Of a DNA stretch of 41,810 nucleotides, positions 1 through 14,124 are shown piece by piece. Within the stretch, counting starts at the first letter, position 1; the number at the start of each line of letters is the position of its first letter. The position numbers and the translations under genes were made by a program. This stretch comes from Chloroflexota bacterium (GTDB lineage: Bacteria > Chloroflexota > Dehalococcoidia > Bin125): contig JAPPNI010000024.1 of NCBI GenBank assembly GCA_028873865.1, forward strand, positions 1 through 41,810. Reading direction: 5' to 3'. Under the pieces are notes generated by a model, which saw only the letters and a program-made list of their open reading frames with translations, was not told the DNA's origin and did no database searches.

Positions 1-210
1 AACGCTCCTGGTTCTGTTAGCTGTACGTATGTTCTTATGATAGCACGTTTGGGCTGGTGTGGAATGAGGCGAGGGCGGTGTGTCCACCGAGTTTGGTGTA
101 TAGCCTTGACAACCGGCGTGGGGGCCTGTTCGTTCTCTGGGGGTGAGATAACTTGACGGCGTGAGCCGAGTTGCGCCGTTGGCCAGACTGCGCCCGGGGG
201 GTGTGTTGCG
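1..210. other. Leader region upstream of prs
   Basis: No gene is supported here. A TTGACA hexamer at 106-111 has no convincing -10 partner at normal spacing. A G-rich stretch at about 195-202 (GGGGGGTG) lies about 10 nt before the ATG at 211 and probably serves as the ribosome binding site of prs. Nothing else is recognisable. Confidence 0.4.
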
Positions 211-1158
211 ATGAGTCGATATGTCGGCGACCCGGTGGTGTTCACGGGCAATGCGCATCCGCAGCTGGCGCGCGACGTGTGCGCGGCGCTGGATGTGGAG
301 CTGGGCTGCGCCAACGTGTTCGACTTCGCCAACGGCAATACCTTCGTCCAATTCCTGGAGAACATCCGCGAGCGCGACGTCTTCCTGATTCAGCCGGGGG
401 CCAAGCCGGTCAACCACCACCTGGTCGAGCTGCTGATCATGATCGATGCGGCGCGGCGGGCCTCGGCGGGGCGGATCACGGCGGTGGTGCCGTATTTCGC
501 CTACGGGCGATCGGACAAGAAGGATCAGCCGCGGGTGCCGATCACGGCGCGGCTGTTCGCCGACCTGATCCAGACGGCGGGGGCGGACCGGATGCTGACG
601 ATGGACCTGCACGCTGGGCAGATCCAGGGCTTCTTCCACATCCCGACGGACGAGCTGACCGGGCAGATGCTGCTGATCGACCACTTCGCCGAGCAGGAGT
701 TCAACGGGGTGGTGGTGGCGCCGGACCTGGGCTCGGCCAAGCGGGCGCGGGCGGCGGCGGATCGGCTGCACCTGCCGCTGGCGATCACGGAGAAGCGGCG
801 TAGCGGCAACGAGGACGAGACCGAGGTGATGCAGCTGATCGGCGAGGTTGCCGGCCGCGACGTGCTGATCATCGACGACGAGATCGACACGGCGGGGACG
901 GTGGTGCAGGTGGCGGAGCTGCTGCGGCGCGAGGGCGCGCAGCGGGTCTACGGGGCGGCGACGCACGGGGTGCTGTCGGATCCGGCGCTGGAGCGGTTGG
1001 CGGGGAGTCCGATTGGCAAGGTCGTGGTGACGGACACGCTGCCGCCGAGCGAGGACGGCGAGGGCTGCGGTCTGGAGGTGGTGTCGGTCGCGCCGCTGCT
1101 GGGCGAGGCGATCCGGCGGATTCACGAGGGGGACTCGGTGGGGGCGCTGTTTCGGTAG
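211..1158 (+). CDS. prs: Ribose-phosphate pyrophosphokinase (PRPP synthetase)
   Basis: Transfers pyrophosphate from ATP to ribose 5-phosphate to give PRPP, the cytosolic precursor of purines, pyrimidines, histidine, tryptophan and NAD. The 315-aa length is normal for class I enzymes. Visible signatures are YGRSDKKDQPRVPITAR (98-114), DLHAGQIQGFF (132-142), the flexible-loop KRR (195-197) and the PRPP-binding loop DDEIDTAGT (222-230). Two canonical stretches are altered: the N-terminal FSDGE-type motif reads FANGN (39-43), and the usual VDNL-type segment after the HAGQIQGFF motif reads TDEL. The enzyme is therefore a somewhat divergent member, but the catalytic motifs are intact. It is followed 37 nt later by an unrelated lipoprotein gene on the same strand. 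Confidence 0.93.
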   Translation: MSRYVGDPVVFTGNAHPQLARDVCAALDVELGCANVFDFANGNTFVQFLENIRERDVFLIQPGAKPVNHHLVELLIMIDAARRASAGRITAVVPYFAYGRSDKKDQPRVPITARLFADLIQTAGADRMLTMDLHAGQIQGFFHIPTDELTGQMLLIDHFAEQEFNGVVVAPDLGSAKRARAAADRLHLPLAITEKRRSGNEDETEVMQLIGEVAGRDVLIIDDEIDTAGTVVQVAELLRREGAQRVYGAATHGVLSDPALERLAGSPIGKVVVTDTLPPSEDGEGCGLEVVSVAPLLGEAIRRIHEGDSVGALFR

Positions 1159-1195
1159 GGGGAACTGATTCCAGGTCCGTAGCGTCTCAAGTTGT

Positions 1196-3007
1196 ATGAG
1201 AGTATTGCTGGCCATCGGTCTGCTGGTGCTGGTTGTGTGCTCGGTCGCCTGCGCGGACGACGCGATTCCGACCTTCGCCGAACCGACTGCACCCACTGAG
1301 TCGCAGTCGACGCAGCGATCGGAGCCACCGTCGGCTCAGGCCCAGCCAGAGCAGCCGGCCGCAGCGGAGAGCGTTCGCAATGCCAACCTGTTGATGCGGC
1401 TGGAAGCGGACCTGAACGTGTACCAGTTCATCGGGGGCGATTGGCTGCCCAGTCACACGTATGGATCGCGCACGCTGCTGCTGGCCGACGGCTGGACGCG
1501 CGACGAGCGCGGGGTGCTCTGGCTGCACCTCGACCTCAACGGCGACTTGGACGGCTGGGCCCGACAGAGGCAGTCGCCGCTGAGCGAGGCGGAAGCGCTG
1601 AGTCTGCCCGAGATGTCGGAGCCGTCGCTGCCGACAACGCGGTTTACGGCACCAAACGGTAAAGCGTTCAGTGTCGCGCTGCTGGGCAAGACGGCCGATA
1701 GCACCGGGATCGTGGTGCGGTTCGCCGGCAGCGAGGCGGCGCTGCGAGTCGATCGCTGGTTGATCGACGACAGCTACCGCTTCGACTGGCTGCCGACGTA
1801 CACGGGATCGGTAGCGGGCCGCTGGGAGCCGTGGCGCGGCGACCAGACCGGCGACCTTACGGTGCAGGTTTACAGCTACGGCGCGAATGTGGCCGCCTGG
1901 CCGAGCGGGCCGCCGCTTGCCTGGCGGTTGCAGAGCGACCGTTATCCCGTGTTGGGTCGCTCACTTGACGACGATTGGCTGGCGCTGCGGGTGGATGTGC
2001 TCGACCCGCCCGTGGTGTGGCTCAAAATCGGCCCCAGGGAGCTCGACTTTGACCCAACCGAGCTACCGATCTTTCTCAGCCTGGGTCTTGAGCTGATCGA
2101 ACTGGACGCCGACGGGCGCGCCGTCGCCTCGATGTTCGCACCAAGGCAGCCGAGCTACTGGGAGTGGCGAAGCGACCGCGAGCTCTTGCTGGGTGAACGA
2201 GACGCCGGCACCTGGCTGTGGAACGTAGAGCGGAACGAATCGCACAAGGTGTCTGAACGCCTCCTTGCCAACGTCTCTCCAAACGGAGCCTTTGCGGTGG
2301 ATGTGTTCCACCCGGATCCAAGCGTTGAAGAGTGGTGGCACGAACCAAGCGACACAGCGTTGGTCTCGCTCGAGGACGGCAGCGAAGTGGTCTTCGAGGC
2401 TGTCCATAAGCCGTGGGGGACTGACGCTCCTGGATTCCAGCAGTTTTGGTCGGCCGATTCGCAGTGGTTGCTGAGCACTGTGTTTCGCTACGGCGATGAA
2501 GATGAAGCGACCCGGCTCTTCGCGTTATCCAGGCTCGGCGAGCGAGTGGAGGTCGTGCCGCCTGAGGACGAATGGGCGTCGCACTGGAACGATCTGAGGT
2601 CCATCAAGGAATCGGGCGGCGCAGTGCGATACCTCAACGCCGACGGAGAGGAGATCGCCCGACCCTGGACCGATGCTGCCTATCCGCCTGGCTGGGAAGC
2701 GGCGGAGCCGCCGCCCGAGTTGCCTGACGGATGGTGGGGGCGAGATTGGTCTCTTGGTGGGCGCTGGATACTTGCAGTTCGCTCGCGCCTGGCGAACGAG
2801 TTCGACGAGTCGGGATTGGCCGCGCTGCCCTGGACGGGCAGACGGGCGTGGGGCATCTACGAGGTCGGCGTCTTCGACCGCGACGGCACCTTGCTGCAAG
2901 TCTTCCGCGGCTTCGGACTTGAGTGCGGGCTGCGCACGAGCACCGCCCAATGGTCGCCGGACGGTACCCGCATCCTGTTTGGTCCAAGAGCGCTTGGCTG
3001 CGCTTAG
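1196..3007 (+). CDS. Putative lipoprotein with SH3-like and beta-propeller-like segments
   Basis: Function unknown. The 603-aa product starts with a hydrophobic signal (residues 3-18) ending in SVAC, so Cys19 is a plausible lipid-attachment site, although Ser at -3 is not the preferred lipobox residue. A Thr/Ser/Pro/Gln linker (about 25-58) follows. Residues about 61-125 and 221-285 each look like small SH3-type beta barrels (one contains YPVLGRSLDDDWLALRV). The rest is Trp-rich and resembles WD40/TolB-like blades, ending with WSPDGTRILFGPRALGCA. That last blade is cut short, so the C-terminus may be truncated. It is probably exported and anchored on the outer face of the membrane. The domain calls are by eye and uncertain. 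Confidence 0.6.
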   Translation: MRVLLAIGLLVLVVCSVACADDAIPTFAEPTAPTESQSTQRSEPPSAQAQPEQPAAAESVRNANLLMRLEADLNVYQFIGGDWLPSHTYGSRTLLLADGWTRDERGVLWLHLDLNGDLDGWARQRQSPLSEAEALSLPEMSEPSLPTTRFTAPNGKAFSVALLGKTADSTGIVVRFAGSEAALRVDRWLIDDSYRFDWLPTYTGSVAGRWEPWRGDQTGDLTVQVYSYGANVAAWPSGPPLAWRLQSDRYPVLGRSLDDDWLALRVDVLDPPVVWLKIGPRELDFDPTELPIFLSLGLELIELDADGRAVASMFAPRQPSYWEWRSDRELLLGERDAGTWLWNVERNESHKVSERLLANVSPNGAFAVDVFHPDPSVEEWWHEPSDTALVSLEDGSEVVFEAVHKPWGTDAPGFQQFWSADSQWLLSTVFRYGDEDEATRLFALSRLGERVEVVPPEDEWASHWNDLRSIKESGGAVRYLNADGEEIARPWTDAAYPPGWEAAEPPPELPDGWWGRDWSLGGRWILAVRSRLANEFDESGLAALPWTGRRAWGIYEVGVFDRDGTLLQVFRGFGLECGLRTSTAQWSPDGTRILFGPRALGCA

Positions 3008-3042
3008 CGCTGTGGGCGACAGCGACCCCAGATGCAAGCGGT

Positions 3043-3048
3043 CTACAC
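3043..3048 (+). promoter_or_regulatory. Candidate -10 element of secA
   Basis: TACACT lies 49 nt before the secA start codon, in the 89-nt gap after the preceding gene. No good -35 is visible. Similar TA(C/T)A(C/G)T hexamers precede three other transcription units in the window. Confidence 0.3.
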
Positions 3049-3096
3049 TGGATGTGTATGCCCGCGAGCGGGGGCTGACTGATTGGGGTTTGCTGG

Positions 3097-5844
<2,748 letters not shown>

Positions 5845-5846
5845 GT

Positions 5847-6740
5847 ATGGCAGAGGCGACGGCTGATCAGGCAGGCGAGATTCCCTTTCCGCATCTCGCC
5901 GATCGGCAGGGTAGCGAGGGTCCTGTCGAGACCGGCTTCGCCCCCGACTACGGCGTCGACGAGGAGCATGTCGCCGGCGCTGAACTGATGGAGTTCGGGG
6001 CCGAGGCGCTGCTGGCCCAGTTCCATGCCCAGCTGCATGCCGGCACGCCATGGTTCGAGGCGATGCTGGACTGCATCCGCGAGTGGGAGTCGCCGCGGGA
6101 GACGATCGACGGCCGCGAGTATGTCTACTTGATTGAACACGAAGCGTTCGACTGGCTGCTGCTGGCGGAGCGAATCTGCGACTCGGCTCCTCCGGGTCTG
6201 TTGCCGTTGCACGAGGTCGAGGCGCTGCTGGTGGACGAGTCGCCGCCGGTCCCGCTGAGCGAGGTCGAGTTCCAGGAGCGGTTGGGCACGGCCAAGTACT
6301 GGGCTCACCTGAATTTCCTCTACGGCGTCCGGGTGGAGCAGGCCCTGCATCTGGCGATGGAGCGCATCCTGCAGAAGGAGCGCAGTGGGCTGTCCTTCTC
6401 GCACGCGCGGGACGAACTGGACGGCGACGTGTTTGGTCGGATCTACGGCGCTCGTCAACGGGATCTGTTGCGCGAGTATCGCGCCGCGGCCAATCGTCAC
6501 GATGCCGACCCGGAGCGCATCGAACACTCCGAGTGGCAGGCGTTCACCTACTGGCTGTTCCGTCGTCGGCTGGAGCGTCAGGATCCCGCGCGGGTCGCCT
6601 CGGATACGCGGCAGGGCATGGAGATGCTCTACGAGCTGGAAGCGGCGAAGCAACGCCGACAGCGACGCCGCGCTGCGGAATCCGAGCGTCCTGCTCATGA
6701 GTCGGACGTGATTGACGGCGTACTCGTCGCTGTAGGTTAG
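5847..6740 (+). CDS. Hypothetical protein co-transcribed with secA
   Basis: Not recognised. The ATG at 5847 is preferred over an upstream in-frame ATG at 5790 inside secA. The chosen start lies 2 nt past the secA stop and has GGGAAGG about 10 nt upstream. The 297-aa product is acidic at the N-terminus, has no signal peptide or membrane span, and looks mainly helical. The central part is rich in Glu, Leu, Trp and His (for example WESPRETIDGREYVYLIEHEAFDW split over about 74-95). The C-terminus has a basic stretch of Lys/Arg/Gln around residue 270. Tight coupling to secA suggests co-expression. A link to export is only inference. Confidence 0.75.
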   Translation: MAEATADQAGEIPFPHLADRQGSEGPVETGFAPDYGVDEEHVAGAELMEFGAEALLAQFHAQLHAGTPWFEAMLDCIREWESPRETIDGREYVYLIEHEAFDWLLLAERICDSAPPGLLPLHEVEALLVDESPPVPLSEVEFQERLGTAKYWAHLNFLYGVRVEQALHLAMERILQKERSGLSFSHARDELDGDVFGRIYGARQRDLLREYRAAANRHDADPERIEHSEWQAFTYWLFRRRLERQDPARVASDTRQGMEMLYELEAAKQRRQRRRAAESERPAHESDVIDGVLVAVG

Positions 6741-6839
6741 GTTCGTCGCGCCCGATGGCTCATGCGCGCCGGACCCGCAACCACTCAGAACCAGCCGCCG
6801 CCCCTATCACTGAGATCACTGACCAAGCGGAGTTCAGCC

Positions 6840-9608
<2,769 letters not shown>

Positions 9609-9612
9609 GCGT

Positions 9613-10161
9613 TCAAACCCGCACGCTGCGCCGCACTCTGGACAACACGAGGCCGGAGACTACCGCTGTCGCTGCCGCCAGCGTGTTGAACAGCATGTCG
9701 ACCGGATCGAACACCCGGTGCGGCAGTGTGAGTTGGATCAACTCGTCGATCACCCCGATCGCAGCCGTGATCAGGATGGCCACGAGTGCCGGCCAGCGGA
9801 CGGCGCGGCCCTGCTCTCCGCGTTCGGTCAGCGCGGCATGGATGAAGATCGCCAGCACGCCGTACTCGATCAGGTGGGAACGCTCGGCGAGGGTCAGGCG
9901 CAGCAATGCCATCAGGATGACGGCTGCGCTCCCGAATGCGACGGCCATCTCTGCGTGTGTGGGTTTCGATTGCAGACCGTCGGTCAAGATCGTCGCGACA
10001 ACCAGCAGCAGCGCGAGCCCGAACACGATCGCGGCGACGTTGTCATCGGCAAGCAGGTCGGTCAGAGTTCCGCTGAATCCGAGCGAGGCAACGATCGTTG
10101 CAACGACAGCCAGCGCACACGCCCAGAGTCGGCGTTCGCGCCGAGAACTGAAGAAGCCCAT
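9613..10161 (-). CDS. VanZ-like integral membrane protein
   Basis: A 182-aa membrane protein with about five hydrophobic helices. The C-terminal part contains LIEYGVLAIFIHAAL, then AIGVIDELIQLTLPHRVFDPVDMLFNTLAA split around 135-165. This matches the VanZ-family pattern of an early E-Y/F pair followed by DE.hQ....R..d..D...N..G. Family members are associated with glycopeptide resistance or cell-envelope phenotypes, but most have no proven function. The open frame extends upstream to 10647, but that part overlaps the SIS gene out of frame and reads as Arg/Pro-rich nonsense, so the ATG at 10161 is used. It lies 29 nt after the SIS gene stop and is probably co-transcribed with it. Confidence 0.75.
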   Translation of the reverse strand: MGFFSSRRERRLWACALAVVATIVASLGFSGTLTDLLADDNVAAIVFGLALLLVVATILTDGLQSKPTHAEMAVAFGSAAVILMALLRLTLAERSHLIEYGVLAIFIHAALTERGEQGRAVRWPALVAILITAAIGVIDELIQLTLPHRVFDPVDMLFNTLAAATAVVSGLVLSRVRRSVRV

Positions 10162-10190
10162 TCCGAACCCGGCGTTATCGGCGCGGCTCG

Positions 10191-11237
10191 TCAGAGACTG
10201 AGCTTCGAGAGCGCCTCGCGGAACTGTGGGACGTCGGTGCGGAAGTCGTCGGCGTTTACTCCGTCGTTGGCGGCGAGGTGGGCGGCGAGGAGTTGCGCCG
10301 GGACGACGGCCGGGATCGTGAGCAGTTGCGGCGACAGGTCGGCCAGGGCCAGGTGCCGGGCTGACTCCGGGCCGGGCACGCTCTCGGGCGCGACCCAGGC
10401 GGCGGCGCAGCCGTTGTCCATCGTCAGCCGGATGATGGCGCGGGTCCGCTCCGCCGCGTCGTCGTTGGCGGCGAAGGTGAGGATGCGATCGGAGTCGGTG
10501 ATCTGCACTGCGGGTCCGTGCAGGAACGACTCCGGCTCCTGGTGACGCACGGCTCGGCGCGAGGCCTCGGCGATCTTGATGTGGGCCTCCTCGGCGGCGG
10601 TCAGCATGGGTCCGGCGCCGAGCGCGATCAGCGCGCCGTCGTTCCACTCCGATGCGAGGTCGGCGATTTCGTCCTCCAGCTTGAGCGCGGCGGCAAGCGC
10701 CGAGGGGATCTCCGATATGTCACCGAGCGCTCCGGGGGAGACGAGGTCGGCGAGCATCGCCGCCGCGGTCATCGCCGTGGTGTGCGAGACGGTGTACATC
10801 GAGGACGGGTCCTGGGTGGTCGTGTGCAGGACAGTGACGTTGTCGGGGAAGGCGGCGAGGTCGAAGCCGGTCTCGATCTTTGTGATCAGGACGACCGGGA
10901 TGCCGCGCTCGATACAGAGCGCGAGGGAGTTGCCGCTGTAGGTCTTGCGGCCGGTGTGAGCGAAGAGCAGCACGGCTTCGCCCTCGGCGACGGGCGGCCA
11001 GGTGGCGAACTCGAAGCTGGTCAGCGGGCGCGCTTCGAGTCCGGCGGCGCGCAGCATCCAGCTGGCGGCATTGGCGGCGTTGTAGGAGGTTCCGATGCCG
11101 ACGGTCCAGACGCGGGTCGCCTGGGAGAGCGTCCTCGCTGCGCGATCGAAGGGCTGGGCGCTGCTGAGCAGCTTGGCGCACTCTGATGGTTGAGCCTGGA
11201 TCGCCGGGTAAAGGCGGTAGTCGGTGACGGAGACCAT
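10191..11237 (-). CDS. SIS-domain sugar isomerase-like protein (GlmS/AgaS type)
   Basis: A 348-aa protein with two SIS (sugar isomerase) domains and no glutaminase domain. The first SIS domain carries VGIGTSYNAANAASWML (46-62), the phosphosugar loop seen in GlmS as GTSYHA. The second carries EAHIKIAEASRRA and EPESFLHGPAVQI (234-246), matching the GlmS segment ending in KHGP. Such stand-alone proteins include glucosamine-6-phosphate or fructosamine-6-phosphate deaminases and AgaS-like deaminases/isomerases. The substrate cannot be read from the sequence. It is cytosolic. Its upstream gap contains a palindromic repeat element that separates it from the CoA-transferase-family gene on the same strand. 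Confidence 0.8.
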   Translation of the reverse strand: MVSVTDYRLYPAIQAQPSECAKLLSSAQPFDRAARTLSQATRVWTVGIGTSYNAANAASWMLRAAGLEARPLTSFEFATWPPVAEGEAVLLFAHTGRKTYSGNSLALCIERGIPVVLITKIETGFDLAAFPDNVTVLHTTTQDPSSMYTVSHTTAMTAAAMLADLVSPGALGDISEIPSALAAALKLEDEIADLASEWNDGALIALGAGPMLTAAEEAHIKIAEASRRAVRHQEPESFLHGPAVQITDSDRILTFAANDDAAERTRAIIRLTMDNGCAAAWVAPESVPGPESARHLALADLSPQLLTIPAVVPAQLLAAHLAANDGVNADDFRTDVPQFREALSKLSL

Positions 11238-11261
11238 TGCGTGCGCACTCCTACGCTGCGG

Positions 11262-11304
11262 GCCCCCTCAGGCGCTCCGCGCCAGCTCCCCCAGCGGGGG
11301 AGCT
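11262..11304. repeat. Extragenic double-hairpin element, copy 1
   Basis: Two adjacent hairpins occupy the gap between the SIS gene and the racemase gene. GGCGC-tcc-GCGCC lies at 11271-11283 and AGCTCCCCC-agc-GGGGGAGCT at 11284-11304 (9-bp perfect arms). It shares the 10-mer CCTCAGGCGC followed by a C-rich/G-rich hairpin with the element at 26036-26076, so it is probably one dispersed REP-like family. It could also act as a transcription attenuator or terminator. Confidence 0.7.
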
Positions 11305-11334
11305 CTTCGTTCCTTCTGGTATCGATTGGCAGAT

Positions 11335-12477
11335 CTAGGCGACCGCGCCAGCCGTCTTCAGTTGTTCGCCCTGTGAGCCGTTGAGGCCGATTTCGGCGAG
11401 GATCTCGTCGGTGTGCTCGCCCGGGTAGGCGGGCGGGCCCTGAATCTTGGACTCGGTTCGGCTGAACCTGGGGGCCGGGGCGGGTTGGACGACGCCGGCG
11501 ACCTCCTCGAACGCTCCGCGCGCCTTGGCGTGCGGGTGGTTGGGGGCTTCCCATGGTTCGAGCACCGGGCCGAAGCAGACGTCGGAGCCCTCGAAGATGG
11601 CTTCCCATTCCGCGCGGGTCTTGGTGCGGAAGATGGCGGTGACGCGGTCCTTGAGCTCGGGCCAGCGGGTGTTGTCCATCTGGTGGGGGAGTTCCTCGTT
11701 CTCGAGGCCGAGCAGGTGCAGCAGCTGGGCGTAGAACTGGGGCTCGATCGAGCCAATCGAGACGAACTTGCCGTCCAGCGTCTCGTAGGCGTCGTAGAAG
11801 TGGGCGCCGGTGTCGAGCACGTTGGCGGCGCGGCCGCGACGCCAGCTGCCGGTGGCGAGTCCGGCATGGACGGAGGTGATTAATGAGGATGCGCCGTCGA
11901 CCATGGCTGCGTCGACGACCTGTCCCTTGCCCGAGCGCTGCGCTTCGATTAAGGCGCCCAGCATGCCCACGGCGAGGTACATGCCGCCGCCGCCGAAGTC
12001 GCCGACGAGGTTGAGCGGCGGCACCGGGACCTGTCCCTTGCGGGCGATCGGGGCGAGCGCACCAGCGAGGGAGATGTAGTTGATGTCGTGTCCGGCCATC
12101 TGCGCGTAGGGGCCTTCCTGGCCCCAACCGGTCATGCGTCCGTAGACGATCTTGGGATTGCGCTCGAGGCAGACGTCCGGGCCGAGGCCGAGGCGCTCCA
12201 TGACGCCGGGTCGGAAGCCCTCGAACAGCGCGTCGGCGCCTTCGATCAGCTTGAGCGCGACCTCGACACCGTCGGGGTTCTTGAGGTCGAGCGCGATCGA
12301 GCGGCGGCCGCGGGCGAGCAGGTCGCCGGGCGGGTTGGCCGGCGCCTCAGATGGCGCGTTCGAGGCGCGGTCGATGCGGACGATGTCGGCGCCCATGTCG
12401 GACAGGATCATGCCGCAGAAGGGGCCCGGTCCGATGCCCTGGAATTCAATGATGCGTATGCCGCTGAGCGGTCCCAT
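11335..12477 (-). CDS. Alpha-methylacyl-CoA racemase-like CaiB/BaiF-family enzyme
   Basis: A family III CoA-transferase fold protein, 380 aa from the ATG at 12477 (start MGPLSGIRIIEFQGIGPGPF). In alpha-methylacyl-CoA racemase (AMACR/MCR) the catalytic pair is a His in GHDINY and an Asp in VGDFGGG, 30 residues apart. Here GHDINY gives His130 and LVGDFGGGG gives Asp160, exactly that spacing. Epimerisation of 2-methylacyl-CoA esters is therefore more likely than CoA transfer. Other family features include GPFCGMILSDMGADIVRID and ALDLKNPDG. The role would be breakdown of branched-chain or sterol/isoprenoid side-chain acyl-CoAs. Open frame continues upstream to 12930 but overlaps the divergent GNAT gene. 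The true substrate is unknown. Confidence 0.88.
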   Translation of the reverse strand: MGPLSGIRIIEFQGIGPGPFCGMILSDMGADIVRIDRASNAPSEAPANPPGDLLARGRRSIALDLKNPDGVEVALKLIEGADALFEGFRPGVMERLGLGPDVCLERNPKIVYGRMTGWGQEGPYAQMAGHDINYISLAGALAPIARKGQVPVPPLNLVGDFGGGGMYLAVGMLGALIEAQRSGKGQVVDAAMVDGASSLITSVHAGLATGSWRRGRAANVLDTGAHFYDAYETLDGKFVSIGSIEPQFYAQLLHLLGLENEELPHQMDNTRWPELKDRVTAIFRTKTRAEWEAIFEGSDVCFGPVLEPWEAPNHPHAKARGAFEEVAGVVQPAPAPRFSRTESKIQGPPAYPGEHTDEILAEIGLNGSQGEQLKTAGAVA

Positions 12478-12546
12478 ATCGTGCTCCTCACGTGCGATGA
12501 CGACGTGTCGCGTCGGTGATCGTCTGTAGCAGCAGGGTAACGCTCC

Positions 12547-13059
12547 ATGAGCTTCCAGATAGAACGTGCCGGCTACGAGGCGGCGCCGCAGGTGATCGAG
12601 CTGATCCACCGCGTTTTCGACGAATACGAATTCAGCTGGGAGCCGGAAGAAGAGTTCTGGGATCTGCTGGCCGAGGAGCGGGCGTTTCCGTATCGCTCGC
12701 CGATCGGCGGGATGTGGGTGATGCGCGACGAGGAGGGCGTCGTGGTCGGTTCGATTGCGGCGGAGCGGGTCGATGGACCGACGGTCGAGTTGCACCGGCT
12801 GTATCTGGATGCTCATCTGCGCGGGCAGGGGCTGGGGCGTCGGCTCATGGAGACGGGTGAGGAGTGGGCACGCGAGCATGGCGCCTGGCGGATTGAGCTG
12901 TGGTCCGATACCAACTTCACGGACGCGCATCGGCTGTATGAGCGGCTGGGTTACGTGCAGACGGGTTCACGAGAACTGGACGACGCCAATGACACGGTCG
13001 AGTTCAAGTACGAGCGGGACATCTCGAGTCCCGACGATCATCGCTCAACCAGACATTGA
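12547..13059 (+). CDS. GNAT-family N-acetyltransferase
   Basis: A 170-aa cytosolic acyl-CoA-dependent acetyltransferase. The acetyl-CoA binding motif A is clear: VELHRLYLDAHLRGQGLGRR, with the R/Q-x-x-G-x-G/A signature RGQGLG at 92-97. Motif B follows with TDAHRLYERLGYVQTG, where the Tyr of LYERLGY is the usual general-acid candidate. The substrate cannot be predicted. It is divergent from the racemase gene across a 69-nt gap and lies 83 nt upstream of nuoA on the same strand, so read-through into nuo is possible. Confidence 0.88.
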   Translation: MSFQIERAGYEAAPQVIELIHRVFDEYEFSWEPEEEFWDLLAEERAFPYRSPIGGMWVMRDEEGVVVGSIAAERVDGPTVELHRLYLDAHLRGQGLGRRLMETGEEWAREHGAWRIELWSDTNFTDAHRLYERLGYVQTGSRELDDANDTVEFKYERDISSPDDHRSTRH

Positions 13060-13142
13060 CCCTGATTATGCGGCGCGAGTACGATCTGTTGGGCATCGGG
13101 GAATCTGGTGCTTCTGTTCAGAGCGGGTGACGGCAGGTAGAC

Positions 13143-13532
13143 GTGTCTGAGCTGTTTGAGAACTACGGCGCGGTCCTGGTCGCAATCCCGGTCGGGATCA
13201 TGCTGGTTCTGACCGCGTTGCTGGCGACCAAACTGCTCGCCCCGCAGCGACGTACCGCGCTCAAGGGCCAGGTATATGAGTGCGGCATGCTGCCAATCGG
13301 CCGCAACTGGGCGCAAGTCCACGTCCGCTACTACACCTACGCGTTGCTCTTCCTCGTCTTCGATGTTGAGGTTGTATTCCTGCTGCCCTGGGCCGTCTCG
13401 TTCCTTGGACTGATGGACGGTCCCGAATTCGGCAAAGTGATTCTCTGGCAGATGGTGCTCTTTATCGGCACGCTGCTGATTGCGCTGGCCTATGCCTGGC
13501 GCAAGGGCGTGTTTGACTGGCAACGGAACTGA
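13143..13532 (+). CDS. nuoA: NADH-quinone oxidoreductase subunit A
   Basis: Small membrane subunit at the junction of the peripheral and membrane arms of complex I. GTG start with a GCAGGT Shine-Dalgarno-like stretch just upstream; 129 aa. Three hydrophobic helices are visible (about 9-32, 66-90, 98-118). The conserved loop bears [12 protein letters not shown] (45-56), with the conserved Cys47, followed by [20 protein letters not shown], whose acidic DVE lies at 74-76. First gene of the nuo operon. A weak -10-like TACGAT lies at 13080-13085. Confidence 0.95.
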   Translation: MSELFENYGAVLVAIPVGIMLVLTALLATKLLAPQRRTALKGQVYECGMLPIGRNWAQVHVRYYTYALLFLVFDVEVVFLLPWAVSFLGLMDGPEFGKVILWQMVLFIGTLLIALAYAWRKGVFDWQRN

Positions 13533-13545
13533 CGGAGCGCGAAAC

Positions 13546-14118
13546 ATGACGACCTCCCAGCCACCACACATGGGCGATCCGACGCCCGTCATCATCTCGC
13601 CAGAGTCGCTTCGTCTGCAGGCCATCGACGACCAGCCGCCCACCGTTCCCTACAAGGTCGTCCTGCCGGGCGTAATGCAGGCGCCGGCCGAGGCGCTGAT
13701 CTCCGCCGCGCGCAAATCGTCGCTCTGGCCGATGACGTTTGGTCTGGCCTGCTGCGCGATCGAGATGATCGCCACCTACATGGCCAATCACGATCTCGAC
13801 CGCTTCGGGATCGTGCCCTGGCCCTCGCCACGTCAGTCCGACGTGATGATCGTGGCCGGCACGGTGACGAAGAAGATGGCGCCGGCGGTCAAGCTGCTCT
13901 ACGAGCAGATGCCGCATCCCAAGTGGGTGATCTCGATGGGCGCCTGCGCGACCAACGGCGGCCCCTACACGCAGTACGACCGCGTGGTGCAGGGCGTCGA
14001 CAACATCGTCCCGGTCGACGTGTACGTGCCCGGTTGCCCGCCCCGTCCGGAAGCTCTGATCGACGGCCTCCTCGCGCTGCAGGAGAAGATCGTCGAGGAA
14101 CGCGCGCGGGGTTACTAG
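13546..14118 (+). CDS. nuoB: NADH-quinone oxidoreductase subunit B (N2 cluster)
   Basis: Peripheral-arm subunit that holds the terminal 4Fe-4S cluster N2 and passes electrons to quinone. The ATG at 13546 is chosen over an upstream in-frame ATG at 13480 that lies inside nuoA, and gives 190 aa. All four N2 ligands are present: tandem Cys69-Cys70 in GLACCAIEM, Cys134 in GACATNGG and Cys164 in [11 protein letters not shown] 40-residue N-terminal tail precedes the core. It starts 13 nt after nuoA and ends 6 nt before nuoC. Confidence 0.96.
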   Translation: MTTSQPPHMGDPTPVIISPESLRLQAIDDQPPTVPYKVVLPGVMQAPAEALISAARKSSLWPMTFGLACCAIEMIATYMANHDLDRFGIVPWPSPRQSDVMIVAGTVTKKMAPAVKLLYEQMPHPKWVISMGACATNGGPYTQYDRVVQGVDNIVPVDVYVPGCPPRPEALIDGLLALQEKIVEERARGY

Positions 14119-14124
14119 TCCACC

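Noticed and set aside
1196..3007. Frameshifted gene continuing past 3007
   Set aside because: The other forward frames after 3000 show no propeller-like sequence, so an early natural stop is more likely than a sequencing frameshift.
11335..12477. Formyl-CoA or carnitine CoA-transferase assignment
   Set aside because: The GHDINY His and VGDFGGG Asp at 30-residue spacing fit the racemase branch better.
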